Assembly (NCBI GenBank): GCA_009908925.1
Contig: JAAAOH010000125.1
Coordinates: forward strand, 1 to 36,353
Length of the DNA: 36,353 nucleotides
Source: Spirochaetota bacterium
GTDB taxonomy: Bacteria > Spirochaetota > Spirochaetia > DSM-27196 > PWMO01
Direction: 5' to 3'
Made by a program: the position numbers and the translations under genes. Below the pieces are notes generated by a model. That model saw only the letters and a list, made by a program, of their open reading frames with translations. It was not told the origin of the DNA and searched no databases. This document shows, one piece after another, positions 9,353 through 19,334 of the stretch (within the stretch, counting starts at the first letter, position 1; every line of letters begins with the position of its first letter).

Positions 9353-11752
9353 CTACGCATCGTCGCCGGAGCTTTCCGGAGCTTCGAGTGCCGGCCGCTC
9401 GTCGGATTCGATCTCCTCCGGCTGCGGTGTGCCCTCCGCCCGGATGACGATATCGTCTTCCTCGACGTCCACCACGGCGGTGCCTCCGTGCTCGAGCTCG
9501 CCGAAAAGCACCGCGTCGACGAAGAATGCCTTCACCTTGTCCTCCACGAGACGGGAGATGTTCCGAGCACCGAACTCCTCGGAATACCCGTGCTCGGCCA
9601 GCCACTTGAGAGCGGCGGGGCTGACCTCCACCTCGACCTTCTTCTCCGCAAGCTGCGAGTTGAATCCCTTGATCTCTTTGCTGACGATATTCTCGAGCAC
9701 CTCGGTGGCGAGGGCATTGAAAATGACGACCTTGTCCAGGCGGTTTCGAAACTCGGGGCTGAAGATGCGCTGCACCGCGTCGTTCACCGCCTCGTTGGTG
9801 ACCTGCCGCTCGCCGAATCCGATCATCGGCTTTCCGATCTCCCGGGCGCCTGCGTTCGAGGTCATGATGATGATGACGTTTCGGAAATCCGCCTTCTTGC
9901 CCGTGTTGTCGGTCATCGTCGCGTAATCCATCACCGAGAGCAGGATGTTGAAGATATCCTGGTGCGCCTTCTCGATCTCGTCGAGCAGGAGCACGGCATG
10001 AGGCGTCTTACGGATGGCATCAGTAAGTAGCGCTCCTTCCTCGTAGCCGACATAGCCCGGAGGCGATCCGATGAGGCGCGAGACGGTGTGCTTCTCCTGG
10101 TACTCGCTCATGTCGAACCGATGCATGGCCACACCGAGTGTCGAGGAGAGCTGACGCGCAAGCTCGGTCTTCCCCACGCCGGTGGGACCGACGAAGAGGA
10201 AGTTCGCTACCGGCTTGTCCGGGTTGCGGAACCCTGCGCGCGAGCGCTTGACTGCCTCGACAACCGAGGCGATGGCATCGTCCTGGCCGAAGACGACCTG
10301 GTGGAGGTCTTTGTCGAGATGCGCCAGTCGGTCCTTCTCGGAAGTGCCGACGCTGCGCTCGGGGATCTTGGCGATCCTGGAGACGACCTTCTCGATATCG
10401 TGCTCGCTGATGGTAACGGGCTCGGCGTCGTGTTCCGAGGCCTCCACGCGCATCCGGATGTAGGCGCCGGCCTCGTCAATGACGTCGATCGCCTTGTCGG
10501 GCAGATGGCGGTCCGTGATGTAGAGATGCGAGAGATGTACCGCCGCCTCGAGTGCGTCGTCGGTGTAGGTAACGTTGTGGTACTCTTCGTACTTGTCGCG
10601 CAGCCCCTTGAGAATCTCCACGGTCTCATCCTCGCTGGGCTCGGAGACCTCTATTTTCTGAAAACGGCGAGAGAGCGCCCGGTCCTTCTCGAAGTACTTC
10701 TTGTACTCTTCATACGTCGTCGAACCCACGCAGCGAATTCGTCCGGAGGAAAGAGCCGGCTTGAGCATGTTGGAGGCATCCATCGATCCGCCGGCAACCG
10801 CGCCCGCTCCGACCACGGTGTGAATCTCGTCGATGAACAGGATGACGTCGTCTCGCTTTTCGAGGGCCTTGATGACCTGCTTCATCCGTTCCTCGAAATC
10901 ACCGCGATACCGGGTGCCTGCGAGCATTCCGCCCATGTCGAGCGCGAGCACGCTGTAGTCCTTGAGAACCGACGGCACGGTGCCGTCCGCTATCCGCTGG
11001 GCAAGCCCCTCGGTTATGGCGGTCTTCCCGACGCCGGGATCACCGAGGTGGACGGGATTGTTCTTCATGCGACGGCAGAGCACCTGCACGGTGCGCTCGA
11101 GGATATCCTCGCGGCCGATGAGCGGCTCGAGCCTGCCCTCTCGCGCCTGCTCGGTGAGGTCGGTCGTGAATTTGGCGAGGGCGTCCTTCTTCTTCGCTTT
11201 GCCGCCTTCTTCCTCGCCCTCCTCGGCTTCACCGAGCCCTGGCGCGCCCTCTTCCTCTTCATCGGTATCGGAAAAGGCCTCGTCGCTCTCGACCTCGTAG
11301 TCCTCTTCCTCCACGTCCTCACGCTCGGTGGAGGACACGCCATGAGAGATGATCTGCAGCAGATCGATACGCTGAAGACCGGCCTTCTTCAGAAAGTAGG
11401 CACCGAAAGACTCATCCTCGTCGAATATGGATACGATGATGTCACCGATATCAACCTCTTCCTTGGAGGCTGCCTCAGTGTGGAAAACCGCACGCTCGAT
11501 GACGTTTTGAAAGCCGAGCGACTGCAGCGGGTCGGCACCCTCGAGCACCGGCACCTTTTCCTTGAGGTGCTGGTCGAGCTGGGTCCGCACGCCGTCGGGA
11601 TCCACGCCGCATTCGGCGACGATGTCACGGGGATAGTCGAAATGAAGCGCCGCATAGAGTACGTGCTCCGGCGTAAGATACTCGTGATTGCGCTGCTTCG
11701 CTTCCTGATATGCCGCGTTCAGGATGGCCTGAAGTTCTCGGTTTATTCGCAT
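9353..11752 (-). CDS. clpA: ATP-dependent Clp protease ATP-binding subunit ClpA
   Basis: Two AAA+ modules ([28 protein letters not shown]), ClpA N-domain [36 protein letters not shown]. Start moved to ATG at 11750-11752 instead of ORF start 11788. Confidence 0.96.
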   Translation of the reverse strand: MRINRELQAILNAAYQEAKQRNHEYLTPEHVLYAALHFDYPRDIVAECGVDPDGVRTQLDQHLKEKVPVLEGADPLQSLGFQNVIERAVFHTEAASKEEVDIGDIIVSIFDEDESFGAYFLKKAGLQRIDLLQIISHGVSSTEREDVEEEDYEVESDEAFSDTDEEEEGAPGLGEAEEGEEEGGKAKKKDALAKFTTDLTEQAREGRLEPLIGREDILERTVQVLCRRMKNNPVHLGDPGVGKTAITEGLAQRIADGTVPSVLKDYSVLALDMGGMLAGTRYRGDFEERMKQVIKALEKRDDVILFIDEIHTVVGAGAVAGGSMDASNMLKPALSSGRIRCVGSTTYEEYKKYFEKDRALSRRFQKIEVSEPSEDETVEILKGLRDKYEEYHNVTYTDDALEAAVHLSHLYITDRHLPDKAIDVIDEAGAYIRMRVEASEHDAEPVTISEHDIEKVVSRIAKIPERSVGTSEKDRLAHLDKDLHQVVFGQDDAIASVVEAVKRSRAGFRNPDKPVANFLFVGPTGVGKTELARQLSSTLGVAMHRFDMSEYQEKHTVSRLIGSPPGYVGYEEGALLTDAIRKTPHAVLLLDEIEKAHQDIFNILLSVMDYATMTDNTGKKADFRNVIIIMTSNAGAREIGKPMIGFGERQVTNEAVNDAVQRIFSPEFRNRLDKVVIFNALATEVLENIVSKEIKGFNSQLAEKKVEVEVSPAALKWLAEHGYSEEFGARNISRLVEDKVKAFFVDAVLFGELEHGGTAVVDVEEDDIVIRAEGTPQPEEIESDERPALEAPESSGDDA

Positions 11753-11766
11753 GGGTGAGCCCCTGT

Positions 11767-12072
11767 TTATTCCTTCTCGATCGTACACTTGAGCGGATAC
11801 TGCCGCTCCCGGGCCATCTTGTGTGCCTGGTTGACCTTCGTGGTGGCAACATCATATGTAAACGACCCGACGTTGCCCTTCCCGTTCTTGTGGACATGCA
11901 ACATGATTTTCGTCGCATCCATCACGGTCTTGCGAAAGACCTTCATCAGCACCTCCACCACGAACTCCATGGTGGTGTAGTCATCATTGTGGAGGAACAC
12001 CCGATACATGTCGGGCTCTTTGACTTCTTCCCTGGTTTTCTCTTTTGTGTCTTCCGATTGTCCAGGAAACAT
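11767..12072 (-). CDS. clpS: ATP-dependent Clp protease adaptor ClpS
   Basis: YRVFLHNDDYTTMEFVVEVLMKVFRK ... HVHKNGKGNVGSFTYDVATTKVNQAHKMARERQYPLKCTIEKE. Confidence 0.96.
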   Translation of the reverse strand: MFPGQSEDTKEKTREEVKEPDMYRVFLHNDDYTTMEFVVEVLMKVFRKTVMDATKIMLHVHKNGKGNVGSFTYDVATTKVNQAHKMARERQYPLKCTIEKE

Positions 12073-12149
12073 ATCTCTCCGCTTGACCCGGTCTTATCGA
12101 TTCGAATACAGCCGAAAGATAATAGCAGGCGCTTCAGCCGGTCAAACGG

Positions 12150-12443
12150 TCACTTCATGCGCCGGTACGCGCGGACGTACGCGCAGGTCGGCGGCATCAG
12201 TCGGTCATACTTCGCGTGGAAGATGGTGACCTTGCGACAATCGGGGTTTACCTCGAAACGGCACCCGTACACGGTGCAACGTCCGGTTGCGGTATCCAGG
12301 TAGCGACAGGGCTGCGAATAGTCGATGAAGACACCGCCGCCGTTGAGGCGGCTGCGCTTGTAGCAGCACAGCCCGCAACCGGTGCACAGCGACTCCCATC
12401 GCGCGCGCCGTCGCCGCAGGCCGGCGGTAAGGCGTTTGAGCAT
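12150..12443 (-). CDS. YkgJ-type cysteine-cluster protein (putative zinc/iron-chelating)
   Basis: CTGCGLCC motif followed by spaced cysteines (PCRYLD, GRCTVYGCRFEVNPDCRK). Confidence 0.8.
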   Translation of the reverse strand: MLKRLTAGLRRRRARWESLCTGCGLCCYKRSRLNGGGVFIDYSQPCRYLDTATGRCTVYGCRFEVNPDCRKVTIFHAKYDRLMPPTCAYVRAYRRMK

Positions 12444-12449
12444 CCGGGT

Positions 12450-14558
12450 TTAGAACTCCCTCGGCCCGAAGTAACCCGCCTCGTCCCGGCCGCTGCGGCG
12501 GATCAGATAGGCCTCCACCTCCAGCGGAATATAGACGCGGCCGAAATCGGTGTTGCTTCCCGAAGTAACCCGCAGCGTGTAACGCCCACTGGGCCTATCA
12601 ACCACATCGTCCGGTATGCCCCGAATGCCGTCGTCCTGGTAGAGGAACATGCTCTCGCCGCCGGACTGCGAGCTCAGGTACTCCAGTGCGTCGTCGCGCT
12701 GTCCCTGCGCTACATAGACCACATAGAACCGGATGTGATTGTTGCGAAGCAGGGCGGCGAGCTCCTGGAGGCCGTAATTCTGAAAGGCGCCCTGCCCGAG
12801 CTCTCCGTTGGTCACGAACACGATGGCCCTGTGCTCACGAGTGTCGAGGAGGGACGTTGCCGAGAAGTAGAGTCCCCGGTCGAAGGACCACTCGGGTGAG
12901 AAGCCCTCTGGCGAGGCCGCGGCGGTGGCTACCCGCGCGGTAGATGACCCCGCCGGCGCCTCGAGCACGGGAGATACTCCCGCCGACACTACCCGCAGGG
13001 ACGCGTTTGCCGCCGACGCAAGCTGCGTGGCGGCCTCCCCCATCGCCTCCCGATCCTCTGCCATGGAACGCGACTTGTCGAGAAGCAGCGCGATCTGGCT
13101 GCGGTCGATGGCGTGGGCGGCCGCGATCAGCTCCGGCCCGCCGACCTGCCGGCCGTCCTCGGTCAGGTAGAAGTTGGTTTCGTCGAGTCCGACGATGGGA
13201 TTCCCGAGGCGGTCTTCCACCGCAACGTCGACGTACACCTCCGGGAAGTTATCCGCAATGACCCGCTCGATCTGCACGTGCAGACCGGAGTACAGGCTGG
13301 GAACACGGGAGAGAAAATACAGCTTGTTCTCATCGAAGTCCGTTGCAAGGAGGTTGCCGTTGGCATCGATGACACCCGATGTCACCCGATCCGAAGATCC
13401 GGCGACATCGGAGACCTCATGCAGAACCTCTTCCTCCGGGTCGAGCCGAACCAGCTGTGGGCCGTCGGCTATAAGAAGCTCTCCGTCCTCGATAACCGTC
13501 ATCTTCTCCGGCGAAACGAGTCCGAGCCCGCTGATGCTGCGCAGGTGGTTCCCGCTCTCATCGAACACGTGCAGGCCGCCGTCCGATGCGTCGGCCACGA
13601 AGAGACGCCCGTTCAGCCAGGCGATGCCGGTCGGCTCCCGCAGCCCGGAGAAGTCACCCTGAGAGGACGCCCCGAAGCACTGCACGAACTCACCGTCGAA
13701 ATCGTACTTGCATATCCGTCCGTTGCCCCAATCGCTCACGTAGATGAAACGCTGCCCGTCGGTCGCGAGGTACTGCGGCCCGAGGAGGTTGCCATCCCCC
13801 GTGCCCTGCCCTCCGAAGGTGAGCATCTTGTTGCCGCGCATGTTCACTTTCGAAACCCGGTCGCCACCGAACTCGCTGATGAAGAGCACCCCGTCGTGAT
13901 GGAGCACGTCGAAGGGCTGATCGAAGCCGGCCAGCCCCCCGCGCAGGCGCTGCTCGAGCACGCCGTTCGCGTTCAGGAGGATCACCTCCTGGGTGGCGAA
14001 GGAGGTTACGTAGAAGCCCCCGTCCCGACGCGGCTCTATCGAGACAGGCCGCCGGAACACGGCGCTTTCTCCCTGCACACCCTCGAGCTCACTCATCACC
14101 GCCCACTCACCCGGTTCGTAGAGCTCCGGCATCACCCCCTGTCGTGCGTTCACGATGTCGAGCAGCGACCGAAGGTGCGCACCTCCTGCGCCTGCGTCGA
14201 CGATGTACTCCCACTGGTTCAGCGCGGCGTCCACAAAACCCGCGAAGTAGTAGGCGCGCCCGAGCCAGTAGCGGGTGTCCATCACCTCCGGGGCGAAGCT
14301 CAAGCTTCGGCTGAAAGAGAGGATGGCATCGTTATAGCGCCCGTTATGAAATGCCCGAACGCCGAAGCGGAACTCCTCCTCCGCCTCGATGCGGTCCATG
14401 TTGATGTCCTGGGCCTCGAGGTGAAGGGCGGCGGGACCGAACGTACCGAGGACGACAAACATACCCAGGACGAGCAGCAGGAGCAGCGTGGATCGCGCGG
14501 CGGGAGCCGCAGGGAAGCAGCCGGCGCGGGCCGTTTTCGAAGCGGTGGGCTCTGTCAC
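12450..14558 (-). CDS. Secreted/anchored TPR + NHL-type beta-propeller + VWA-like protein
   Basis: N-terminal hydrophobic segment; TPR-like FRFGVRAFHNGRYNDAILSFSRSLSFAPE; repeated propeller-like segments; VWA-like IALLLDKSRSMAEDREAMGEAA. Confidence 0.75.
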   Translation of the reverse strand: MTEPTASKTARAGCFPAAPAARSTLLLLLVLGMFVVLGTFGPAALHLEAQDINMDRIEAEEEFRFGVRAFHNGRYNDAILSFSRSLSFAPEVMDTRYWLGRAYYFAGFVDAALNQWEYIVDAGAGGAHLRSLLDIVNARQGVMPELYEPGEWAVMSELEGVQGESAVFRRPVSIEPRRDGGFYVTSFATQEVILLNANGVLEQRLRGGLAGFDQPFDVLHHDGVLFISEFGGDRVSKVNMRGNKMLTFGGQGTGDGNLLGPQYLATDGQRFIYVSDWGNGRICKYDFDGEFVQCFGASSQGDFSGLREPTGIAWLNGRLFVADASDGGLHVFDESGNHLRSISGLGLVSPEKMTVIEDGELLIADGPQLVRLDPEEEVLHEVSDVAGSSDRVTSGVIDANGNLLATDFDENKLYFLSRVPSLYSGLHVQIERVIADNFPEVYVDVAVEDRLGNPIVGLDETNFYLTEDGRQVGGPELIAAAHAIDRSQIALLLDKSRSMAEDREAMGEAATQLASAANASLRVVSAGVSPVLEAPAGSSTARVATAAASPEGFSPEWSFDRGLYFSATSLLDTREHRAIVFVTNGELGQGAFQNYGLQELAALLRNNHIRFYVVYVAQGQRDDALEYLSSQSGGESMFLYQDDGIRGIPDDVVDRPSGRYTLRVTSGSNTDFGRVYIPLEVEAYLIRRSGRDEAGYFGPREF

Positions 14559-15220
14559 GACAGTCTCCTTACCTCGTCCCAGTGCGAGGCGATCTCATCG
14601 TTGTCAGGCGCGAGCTCATGCGCTCTCTTCAGGTAAACGCGGGCGTCGGCAACGTCTCCAAGCTTGAAGTACGTCCACCCGAGGGAGTCGAGGTACGCCG
14701 GGTTGCCGGACGCAATCTCAACCGCCTTCTTGCAGTACGACAGCGCAGCCTGAAGGCGGATGCCGTTGTCGGCCATGATGTAACCAAGCGAGTTGAGAGC
14801 CGTGGGATTGTCCGGGTCGATCTCGAGCGCCTTTTCGAGCTGCAGGATGCTCGCGCTGGTCTTCCCCTGCGCGTACTGTACGTGAGCGAGGGCGGCATGC
14901 ACCTTTGCGGAATCGAACCCCTCTTCGAGCAGGCGAGAGAACTCGAACTCGGCGAGTCTGTGACGATCAGTCACGGTATAAATGTAGCCGAGGAGCATGC
15001 GGCCCTGATAGATATGAGTGAAATCTTCGTCTCCGGTGACAACCTGCTCGAGATAGAGGACCGCCTCGTCGAAGCGCTCGAGGTTCGTGTAGCACAATCC
15101 GAGGTAGTATGAGAGCTCCGGATGCTGCTCGGGGTTCACATCCACAGCGAGGAAGGTCTCGAGTGCTTCCGCGTAACGCCGTTTTGCCAGCAGCTGCAGG
15201 CCGTCTTCAATCGATGCCAT
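14555..15220 (-). CDS. TPR repeat protein
   Basis: Tandem TPRs, e.g. ALEIDPDNPTALNSLGYIMADNGIRLQAALSYCKKAVEI. Overlaps the next gene by 4 bp. Confidence 0.85.
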   Translation of the reverse strand: MASIEDGLQLLAKRRYAEALETFLAVDVNPEQHPELSYYLGLCYTNLERFDEAVLYLEQVVTGDEDFTHIYQGRMLLGYIYTVTDRHRLAEFEFSRLLEEGFDSAKVHAALAHVQYAQGKTSASILQLEKALEIDPDNPTALNSLGYIMADNGIRLQAALSYCKKAVEIASGNPAYLDSLGWTYFKLGDVADARVYLKRAHELAPDNDEIASHWDEVRRLS

Positions 15221-15225
15221 AGCGC

Positions 15226-15978
15226 TTATACCGTCGAGTCGACGTAGAGGGCCCTCCGGTAGTCCTCCTCGGATGGATGGCTGACCGGATTAATCATCAC
15301 CGGTGTGACCGAAATGGCACCGTGATGAACGGCGTACCAGTCGGTCCCCGGCACGAGCTCGGGATCAGCAGGATATCCGCCCATGAAGAAGTACACGTCC
15401 CCGTGCGGCGTGCGGAACTCCGAGAGCTTATCGTGGTACATCCGCACTGCCGGCGAGGTGACTTCCACCGGCTTGTCGCGCTCGGGCGTGTTCGGCGCGT
15501 TAATGTTCACGAAATGCTCCCCGTTCCACAGCTCGAGGAGATCATCCAGATGATCACGTATGAACTCCGCAAGCGGCTCGAAGTGCAGCGCGCCGCGGAA
15601 ACCGTCAACCGAGAGCGCAATTCCGGGCACGCCCATGATCGCGGCCTGGCGGGCCGCGGCCACGGTACCGGAGTAGATGATGTCCGTACCCAGGTTGGGG
15701 CCGATGTTGATGCCGGAGATCACCACGTCGGGCCGCTCGGGCAGCACGCCGGAGACAGCCAGGATGACGCAGTCCGCGGGTGAGCCGTCGGCGGCGAGGA
15801 TGCGCTCACCCATCTCCCGGCATTTGATCGGGTCCTTTATGGTGATGGAGTGCGAGGTGGCGCTTCGCTCGCCGTCCGGCGCGAGAATCCAGGTTTCATG
15901 GTGTGGCTCGAGCGCCTCTCTGACCGCGTGGAGTCCCGGGCTGTCGATGCCGTCATCGTTGGTCAGCAGTATTCGCAT
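15226..15978 (-). CDS. surE: 5'-nucleotidase SurE
   Basis: [23 protein letters not shown] ... [16 protein letters not shown] ... [29 protein letters not shown]-like segment. Confidence 0.97.
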   Translation of the reverse strand: [250 protein letters not shown]

Positions 15979-17128
15979 TCTCCCTCCACTGCACGTTTAC
16001 TCCGTCTGCCGGCGAGGCCACAAAGGTATCGGTGCGAAAGCCGAATATTCGGTGATAATTCTCCAAAACCTCATGATACGCGGCGCGGGCGTCGGACTCA
16101 AGCAGCGTCACCGTGGAGCCGCCGAACCCTCCGCCGGCAAGCCGGGCGCCGTACACCCCTTCGATCCCCGCGACGTGTTTCACTATCCAGTCCACCTCCG
16201 GGCAGGACACCTCGTACTGGTCGCGAAGGCTCTGATGGGAGTGGGAGAGCAGTCGCCCCGCCTCCTGCAACCGCCCGTGCATGAGCGCCTGGGCCACCTC
16301 GCCCACCCGTCGTCCTTCCTGTATGACGTGGATGCAGCGGCGGCGCACCGTCTCCGGCATGCGTCCCATTTCCTCGTTTATCTCCGAGACTCTGTAATCA
16401 CGCAGGGCGGTTCCCCGTCGGCGGCGCGAGAGCACCGACAGCCCCTGCCGGCATTCCCCCGCACGGGCGGAAAACGTCGATTCGGTCGGAAGCTGCGGGA
16501 CGCCGGCAACGGTCACCTCGAGCACCGCGCTGCCGAGCTCGAAAGGTATGAGCTGCGGCTCATCGAAGCGTGTGTCGAAGAGTACCGCGTAGCCGTCACG
16601 CGCGAGATGGGCGGAGGCAAAGGGGGCAAGCCCCGAGCTGCGGGGTGAGTAGCCGGTCTCTCCACGCTTTGCACAGATCCACAGTTCCTGATCCGCGATA
16701 TCCAGGGAGAAGAGCTCCCGAAGACCCGCCAGTGTGGCAACGGCAATGGCCGCCGAAGCCGAGAGGCCGGCATCCGCCGGCACGTCGCCCCCGACGGTGA
16801 GATTCAGGCCGCTCAGCGCGACTCCGGTGCCCAGAAGCTCGGCAATGGCGCCCTTCAGCACGTTCGCCCAGCGGTCTTCACGCCGGTATTTCAGATTTGG
16901 TATGCTGGTGCGCTTCCGCTCGTCGTAATCGGCGGCGTAGAACCGCAGTGAGGAGTCACTGCGCCGTGACATAGCAACCCACATGCGTTGCGGAATCGCA
17001 GATCTGAGTACCGGGCCTCCACTTACCTCGGTGTGTGAGCCCATGAGGGTGATGCCTCCAGGGGCGGAAACCACGATTTCTGCCGCATCACCGTATTCCG
17101 CCTCATGAGCGGCGGCGTAGTCTTTCAT
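15953..17128 (-). CDS. Galactokinase-like GHMP kinase homologue, probably divergent or inactive
   Basis: VSAPGGITLMGSHTEVSGGPVL, GDVPADAGLSASAAI, RLAGGGFGGSTVTL. Start placed at MKDYAAAHEAEYG; overlaps surE by 26 bp. Confidence 0.85.
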   Translation of the reverse strand: MKDYAAAHEAEYGDAAEIVVSAPGGITLMGSHTEVSGGPVLRSAIPQRMWVAMSRRSDSSLRFYAADYDERKRTSIPNLKYRREDRWANVLKGAIAELLGTGVALSGLNLTVGGDVPADAGLSASAAIAVATLAGLRELFSLDIADQELWICAKRGETGYSPRSSGLAPFASAHLARDGYAVLFDTRFDEPQLIPFELGSAVLEVTVAGVPQLPTESTFSARAGECRQGLSVLSRRRRGTALRDYRVSEINEEMGRMPETVRRRCIHVIQEGRRVGEVAQALMHGRLQEAGRLLSHSHQSLRDQYEVSCPEVDWIVKHVAGIEGVYGARLAGGGFGGSTVTLLESDARAAYHEVLENYHRIFGFRTDTFVASPADGVNVQWRENANTADQR

Positions 17129-17220
17129 CCGGAGGCCCCCCACAGTTTATGCCACGAACTATTCTACCCCGAAATGGGGGCGTTGTTCAACAAACTCTCT
17201 TTTTGCGATATGCTCGCGCG

Positions 17221-18825
17221 ATGGGTCTGGTACTTGCTGCATTTTCGGGTCTGGTTACCGCGCTCGCGCTTCCCAATGAGCTCTTCCCCGATGGAAGCGC
17301 CCTGCTCGGCGCGGTTTCGGTGGTTCCCTACCTCCTCGCCCTTGCCGGTGCGCGCTCGCTGAGGGAAGGCTCCCGGATGGGCGCCGTCTACGGGGCGGTC
17401 TCCACACTCGGGGCGAATTACTGGCTCGCCTTCTTCGAAGACTTCTCGGTGTGGACGCTCGGCGGTACCACACTCGGGTATACCCTCATCCACGCGTTTC
17501 TGGCAGTGGTGCTGGTGCGCTTCCTTCGAGAGGAGCGTCTGTGGCGCCCCTTCGCCGTGGCGGCGGCCTGGACGGGCTACGAGTACCTGAAGTCGGTCGG
17601 CTTTCTCGCCTATCCCTGGGGCCTGCTTGCCTACCCGCCGAGCAACATTCTCGTATACGTGCAGCATGTCGAGATTACCGGTATCTGGTCCCTTTCGTTC
17701 ATAACCGCCGCGGCAAACGCGGTGCTCGCCGAGCCGTTTCTGCGACTTCGCGCCGGTGTCGGGCGCCCCTACGCCGGTTCCCCGCGGACGTTCGGTCAGG
17801 GGATCGCCGCCGCGGCTGGGCCCGCTGGGTTCGTGCTGCTGCTCATAGCCCTCGCCGTCGGATTCGGGGTATGGCGATTCGCCAATCCGTTGCCGATTGC
17901 CGGGCACATGAGCGCGGTGCTCGTGCAGCAGAACGTCGACCAGTGGCGCGCCGGACAGGAGGAAGCAAGCCTCCGCCGCGGGCAGGAGCTCACCCGCGAG
18001 GCACTCCGGGAGGCCGATCAGCGGCCGGACCTCGTCGCCTGGAGCGAGACATCCCTGCAGCGTCCCTATCTGCGGTATCAGGACTTCTACCGCACCCATC
18101 CCGCCGGTGACCCCTTCACGGCCTTCCTGCGGGAGATCCAAACACCGTTTCTCACCGGTGCGCCGGTTATCCTCGACGCAGAGAACTGGGAGCTCATGAA
18201 CGGAGCCATCCTCCTCTCGCCCTCGGGTCGACTCGTCGACCACTACGGCAAGCAGCACCTCGTGCCTATGGCGGAGAACATACCGTTCTGGAACTTCGAG
18301 CTGGTGAGACAGTTCTACCGCAACGTCATCGGCCTCACCGGCAGGTGGAGCGTCGGCAACGAGTATACGCTGTTCGAGGTTCCGGTGGCGGACCCCGGCG
18401 TGCAGAGCGTGCGTTTCGGCGCGCCCATCTGCTTCGAGGACTCCTTCGGTTATCTGACCCGCGGATTCGTGTACCTCGGGGCGGATGTTCTGGTGAACCT
18501 TACCAACAATGCATGGTCGCGGACGGACTCCGCGCAGATCCAGCATTTCGTCTCCGCGCGCTTTCGTTCCATCGAGAACCGCCGGTCACTGGCCCGCTCC
18601 ACGAACTCCGGGCTCACCGCTGTGATCGACGCCTACGGACGCGTCACCGCCGAGCTGCCGATGTTCGAGCCCGCCGCGCTCACTGCGGAGATTCCCATCT
18701 ATGATACGAAAGAGCTCACCATCTACACCCGCTACAGCGACTGGCTCGGGAAGCTCCTCCTCGGGATCAGCATGCTTACAGCGGCAGCGCTCTTCCTGCG
18801 CGACCGCGACTACCGGCGTCTTTAA
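17221..18825 (+). CDS. lnt: Apolipoprotein N-acyltransferase, copy 1
   Basis: Multiple hydrophobic segments; WSETSLQRPYL, YGKQHLVPMAE, PICFEDSFGYLTRGFVYLGADVLVNLTNNAWS. Start at ATG 17221 (MGLVLAAFSGLVTALALP). Confidence 0.92.
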   Translation: MGLVLAAFSGLVTALALPNELFPDGSALLGAVSVVPYLLALAGARSLREGSRMGAVYGAVSTLGANYWLAFFEDFSVWTLGGTTLGYTLIHAFLAVVLVRFLREERLWRPFAVAAAWTGYEYLKSVGFLAYPWGLLAYPPSNILVYVQHVEITGIWSLSFITAAANAVLAEPFLRLRAGVGRPYAGSPRTFGQGIAAAAGPAGFVLLLIALAVGFGVWRFANPLPIAGHMSAVLVQQNVDQWRAGQEEASLRRGQELTREALREADQRPDLVAWSETSLQRPYLRYQDFYRTHPAGDPFTAFLREIQTPFLTGAPVILDAENWELMNGAILLSPSGRLVDHYGKQHLVPMAENIPFWNFELVRQFYRNVIGLTGRWSVGNEYTLFEVPVADPGVQSVRFGAPICFEDSFGYLTRGFVYLGADVLVNLTNNAWSRTDSAQIQHFVSARFRSIENRRSLARSTNSGLTAVIDAYGRVTAELPMFEPAALTAEIPIYDTKELTIYTRYSDWLGKLLLGISMLTAAALFLRDRDYRRL

Positions 18826-18827
18826 CG

Positions 18828-18863
18828 AAAAACGCCCCTCTGCCGACGGTGTCGGCTGAGGGG
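18828..18863 (-). terminator. Rho-independent terminator for rpmE between convergent genes
   Basis: Minus-strand hairpin CCCCTCAGCCGAC-ACC-GTCGGCAGAGGGG (one internal mismatch) followed by CGTTTTTCG. Confidence 0.75.
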
Positions 18864-19005
18864 TCGTTCTCGCGCGTGTGTGGTCCCGGCAGGGGGACGG
18901 CTCGTTGGCGGGCGGCAGGTAGCCCGGCGGCGGGCGGGCCGGCGCCCGGCTATCCGGCGACGGACACTACCGCGCCCGTACGATACGAGCTCTGTGCCGC
19001 CCCTG

Positions 19006-19251
19006 CTACTTGATGTTGTAACGGCGCTTGAAGCGCTCGACGCGACCGGTGGTATCGACGAGCTTCTGCTTACCCGTGAAGAACGGATGCGAGGCGCTCG
19101 AGATTTCAATGTCGAAGACGGGATACTCGTTGCCGTCCTCGTACTTGATAGTCTGGCTGGTCTTTGCCGTCGAGCGGGCCATGAAGAGGGTGCCCGATGC
19201 GGTATCTCTGAACACCACTGGGCGATACTCGGGGTGAATGTCCTTTTTCAT
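19006..19251 (-). CDS. rpmE: 50S ribosomal protein L31 type B (no zinc-binding Cys motif)
   Basis: [35 protein letters not shown] ... [28 protein letters not shown]. Confidence 0.95.
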   Translation of the reverse strand: MKKDIHPEYRPVVFRDTASGTLFMARSTAKTSQTIKYEDGNEYPVFDIEISSASHPFFTGKQKLVDTTGRVERFKRRYNIK

Positions 19252-19334
19252 AGTCTCACTCTTCTCCTGTATTGGTCTCTTTCCGTATGGGTCACTGTAA
19301 GCTATCCGTTTCTCAGCGAGGCGTCCAGCGCCTG

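Noticed and set aside
10088-11758. 556-aa plus-strand ORF antisense to clpA
   Set aside because: Mirror of ClpA coding sequence; low-information translation.
12119-12145. Promoter for clpS (TTGACC / TATTAT)
   Set aside because: Spacer is only 15-16 bp, so support is weaker than for the other promoters; not listed as a feature.
13113-14636. 507-aa plus-strand ORF opposite the TPR/propeller/VWA gene
   Set aside because: Opposite strand has coherent domain structure and coupled gene start; this is GC-driven antisense openness.
17164-18546. 460-aa minus-strand ORF opposite lnt-1
   Set aside because: lnt-1 has full catalytic motifs on the plus strand; the antisense product is Arg/Glu/Gly-rich without domains.
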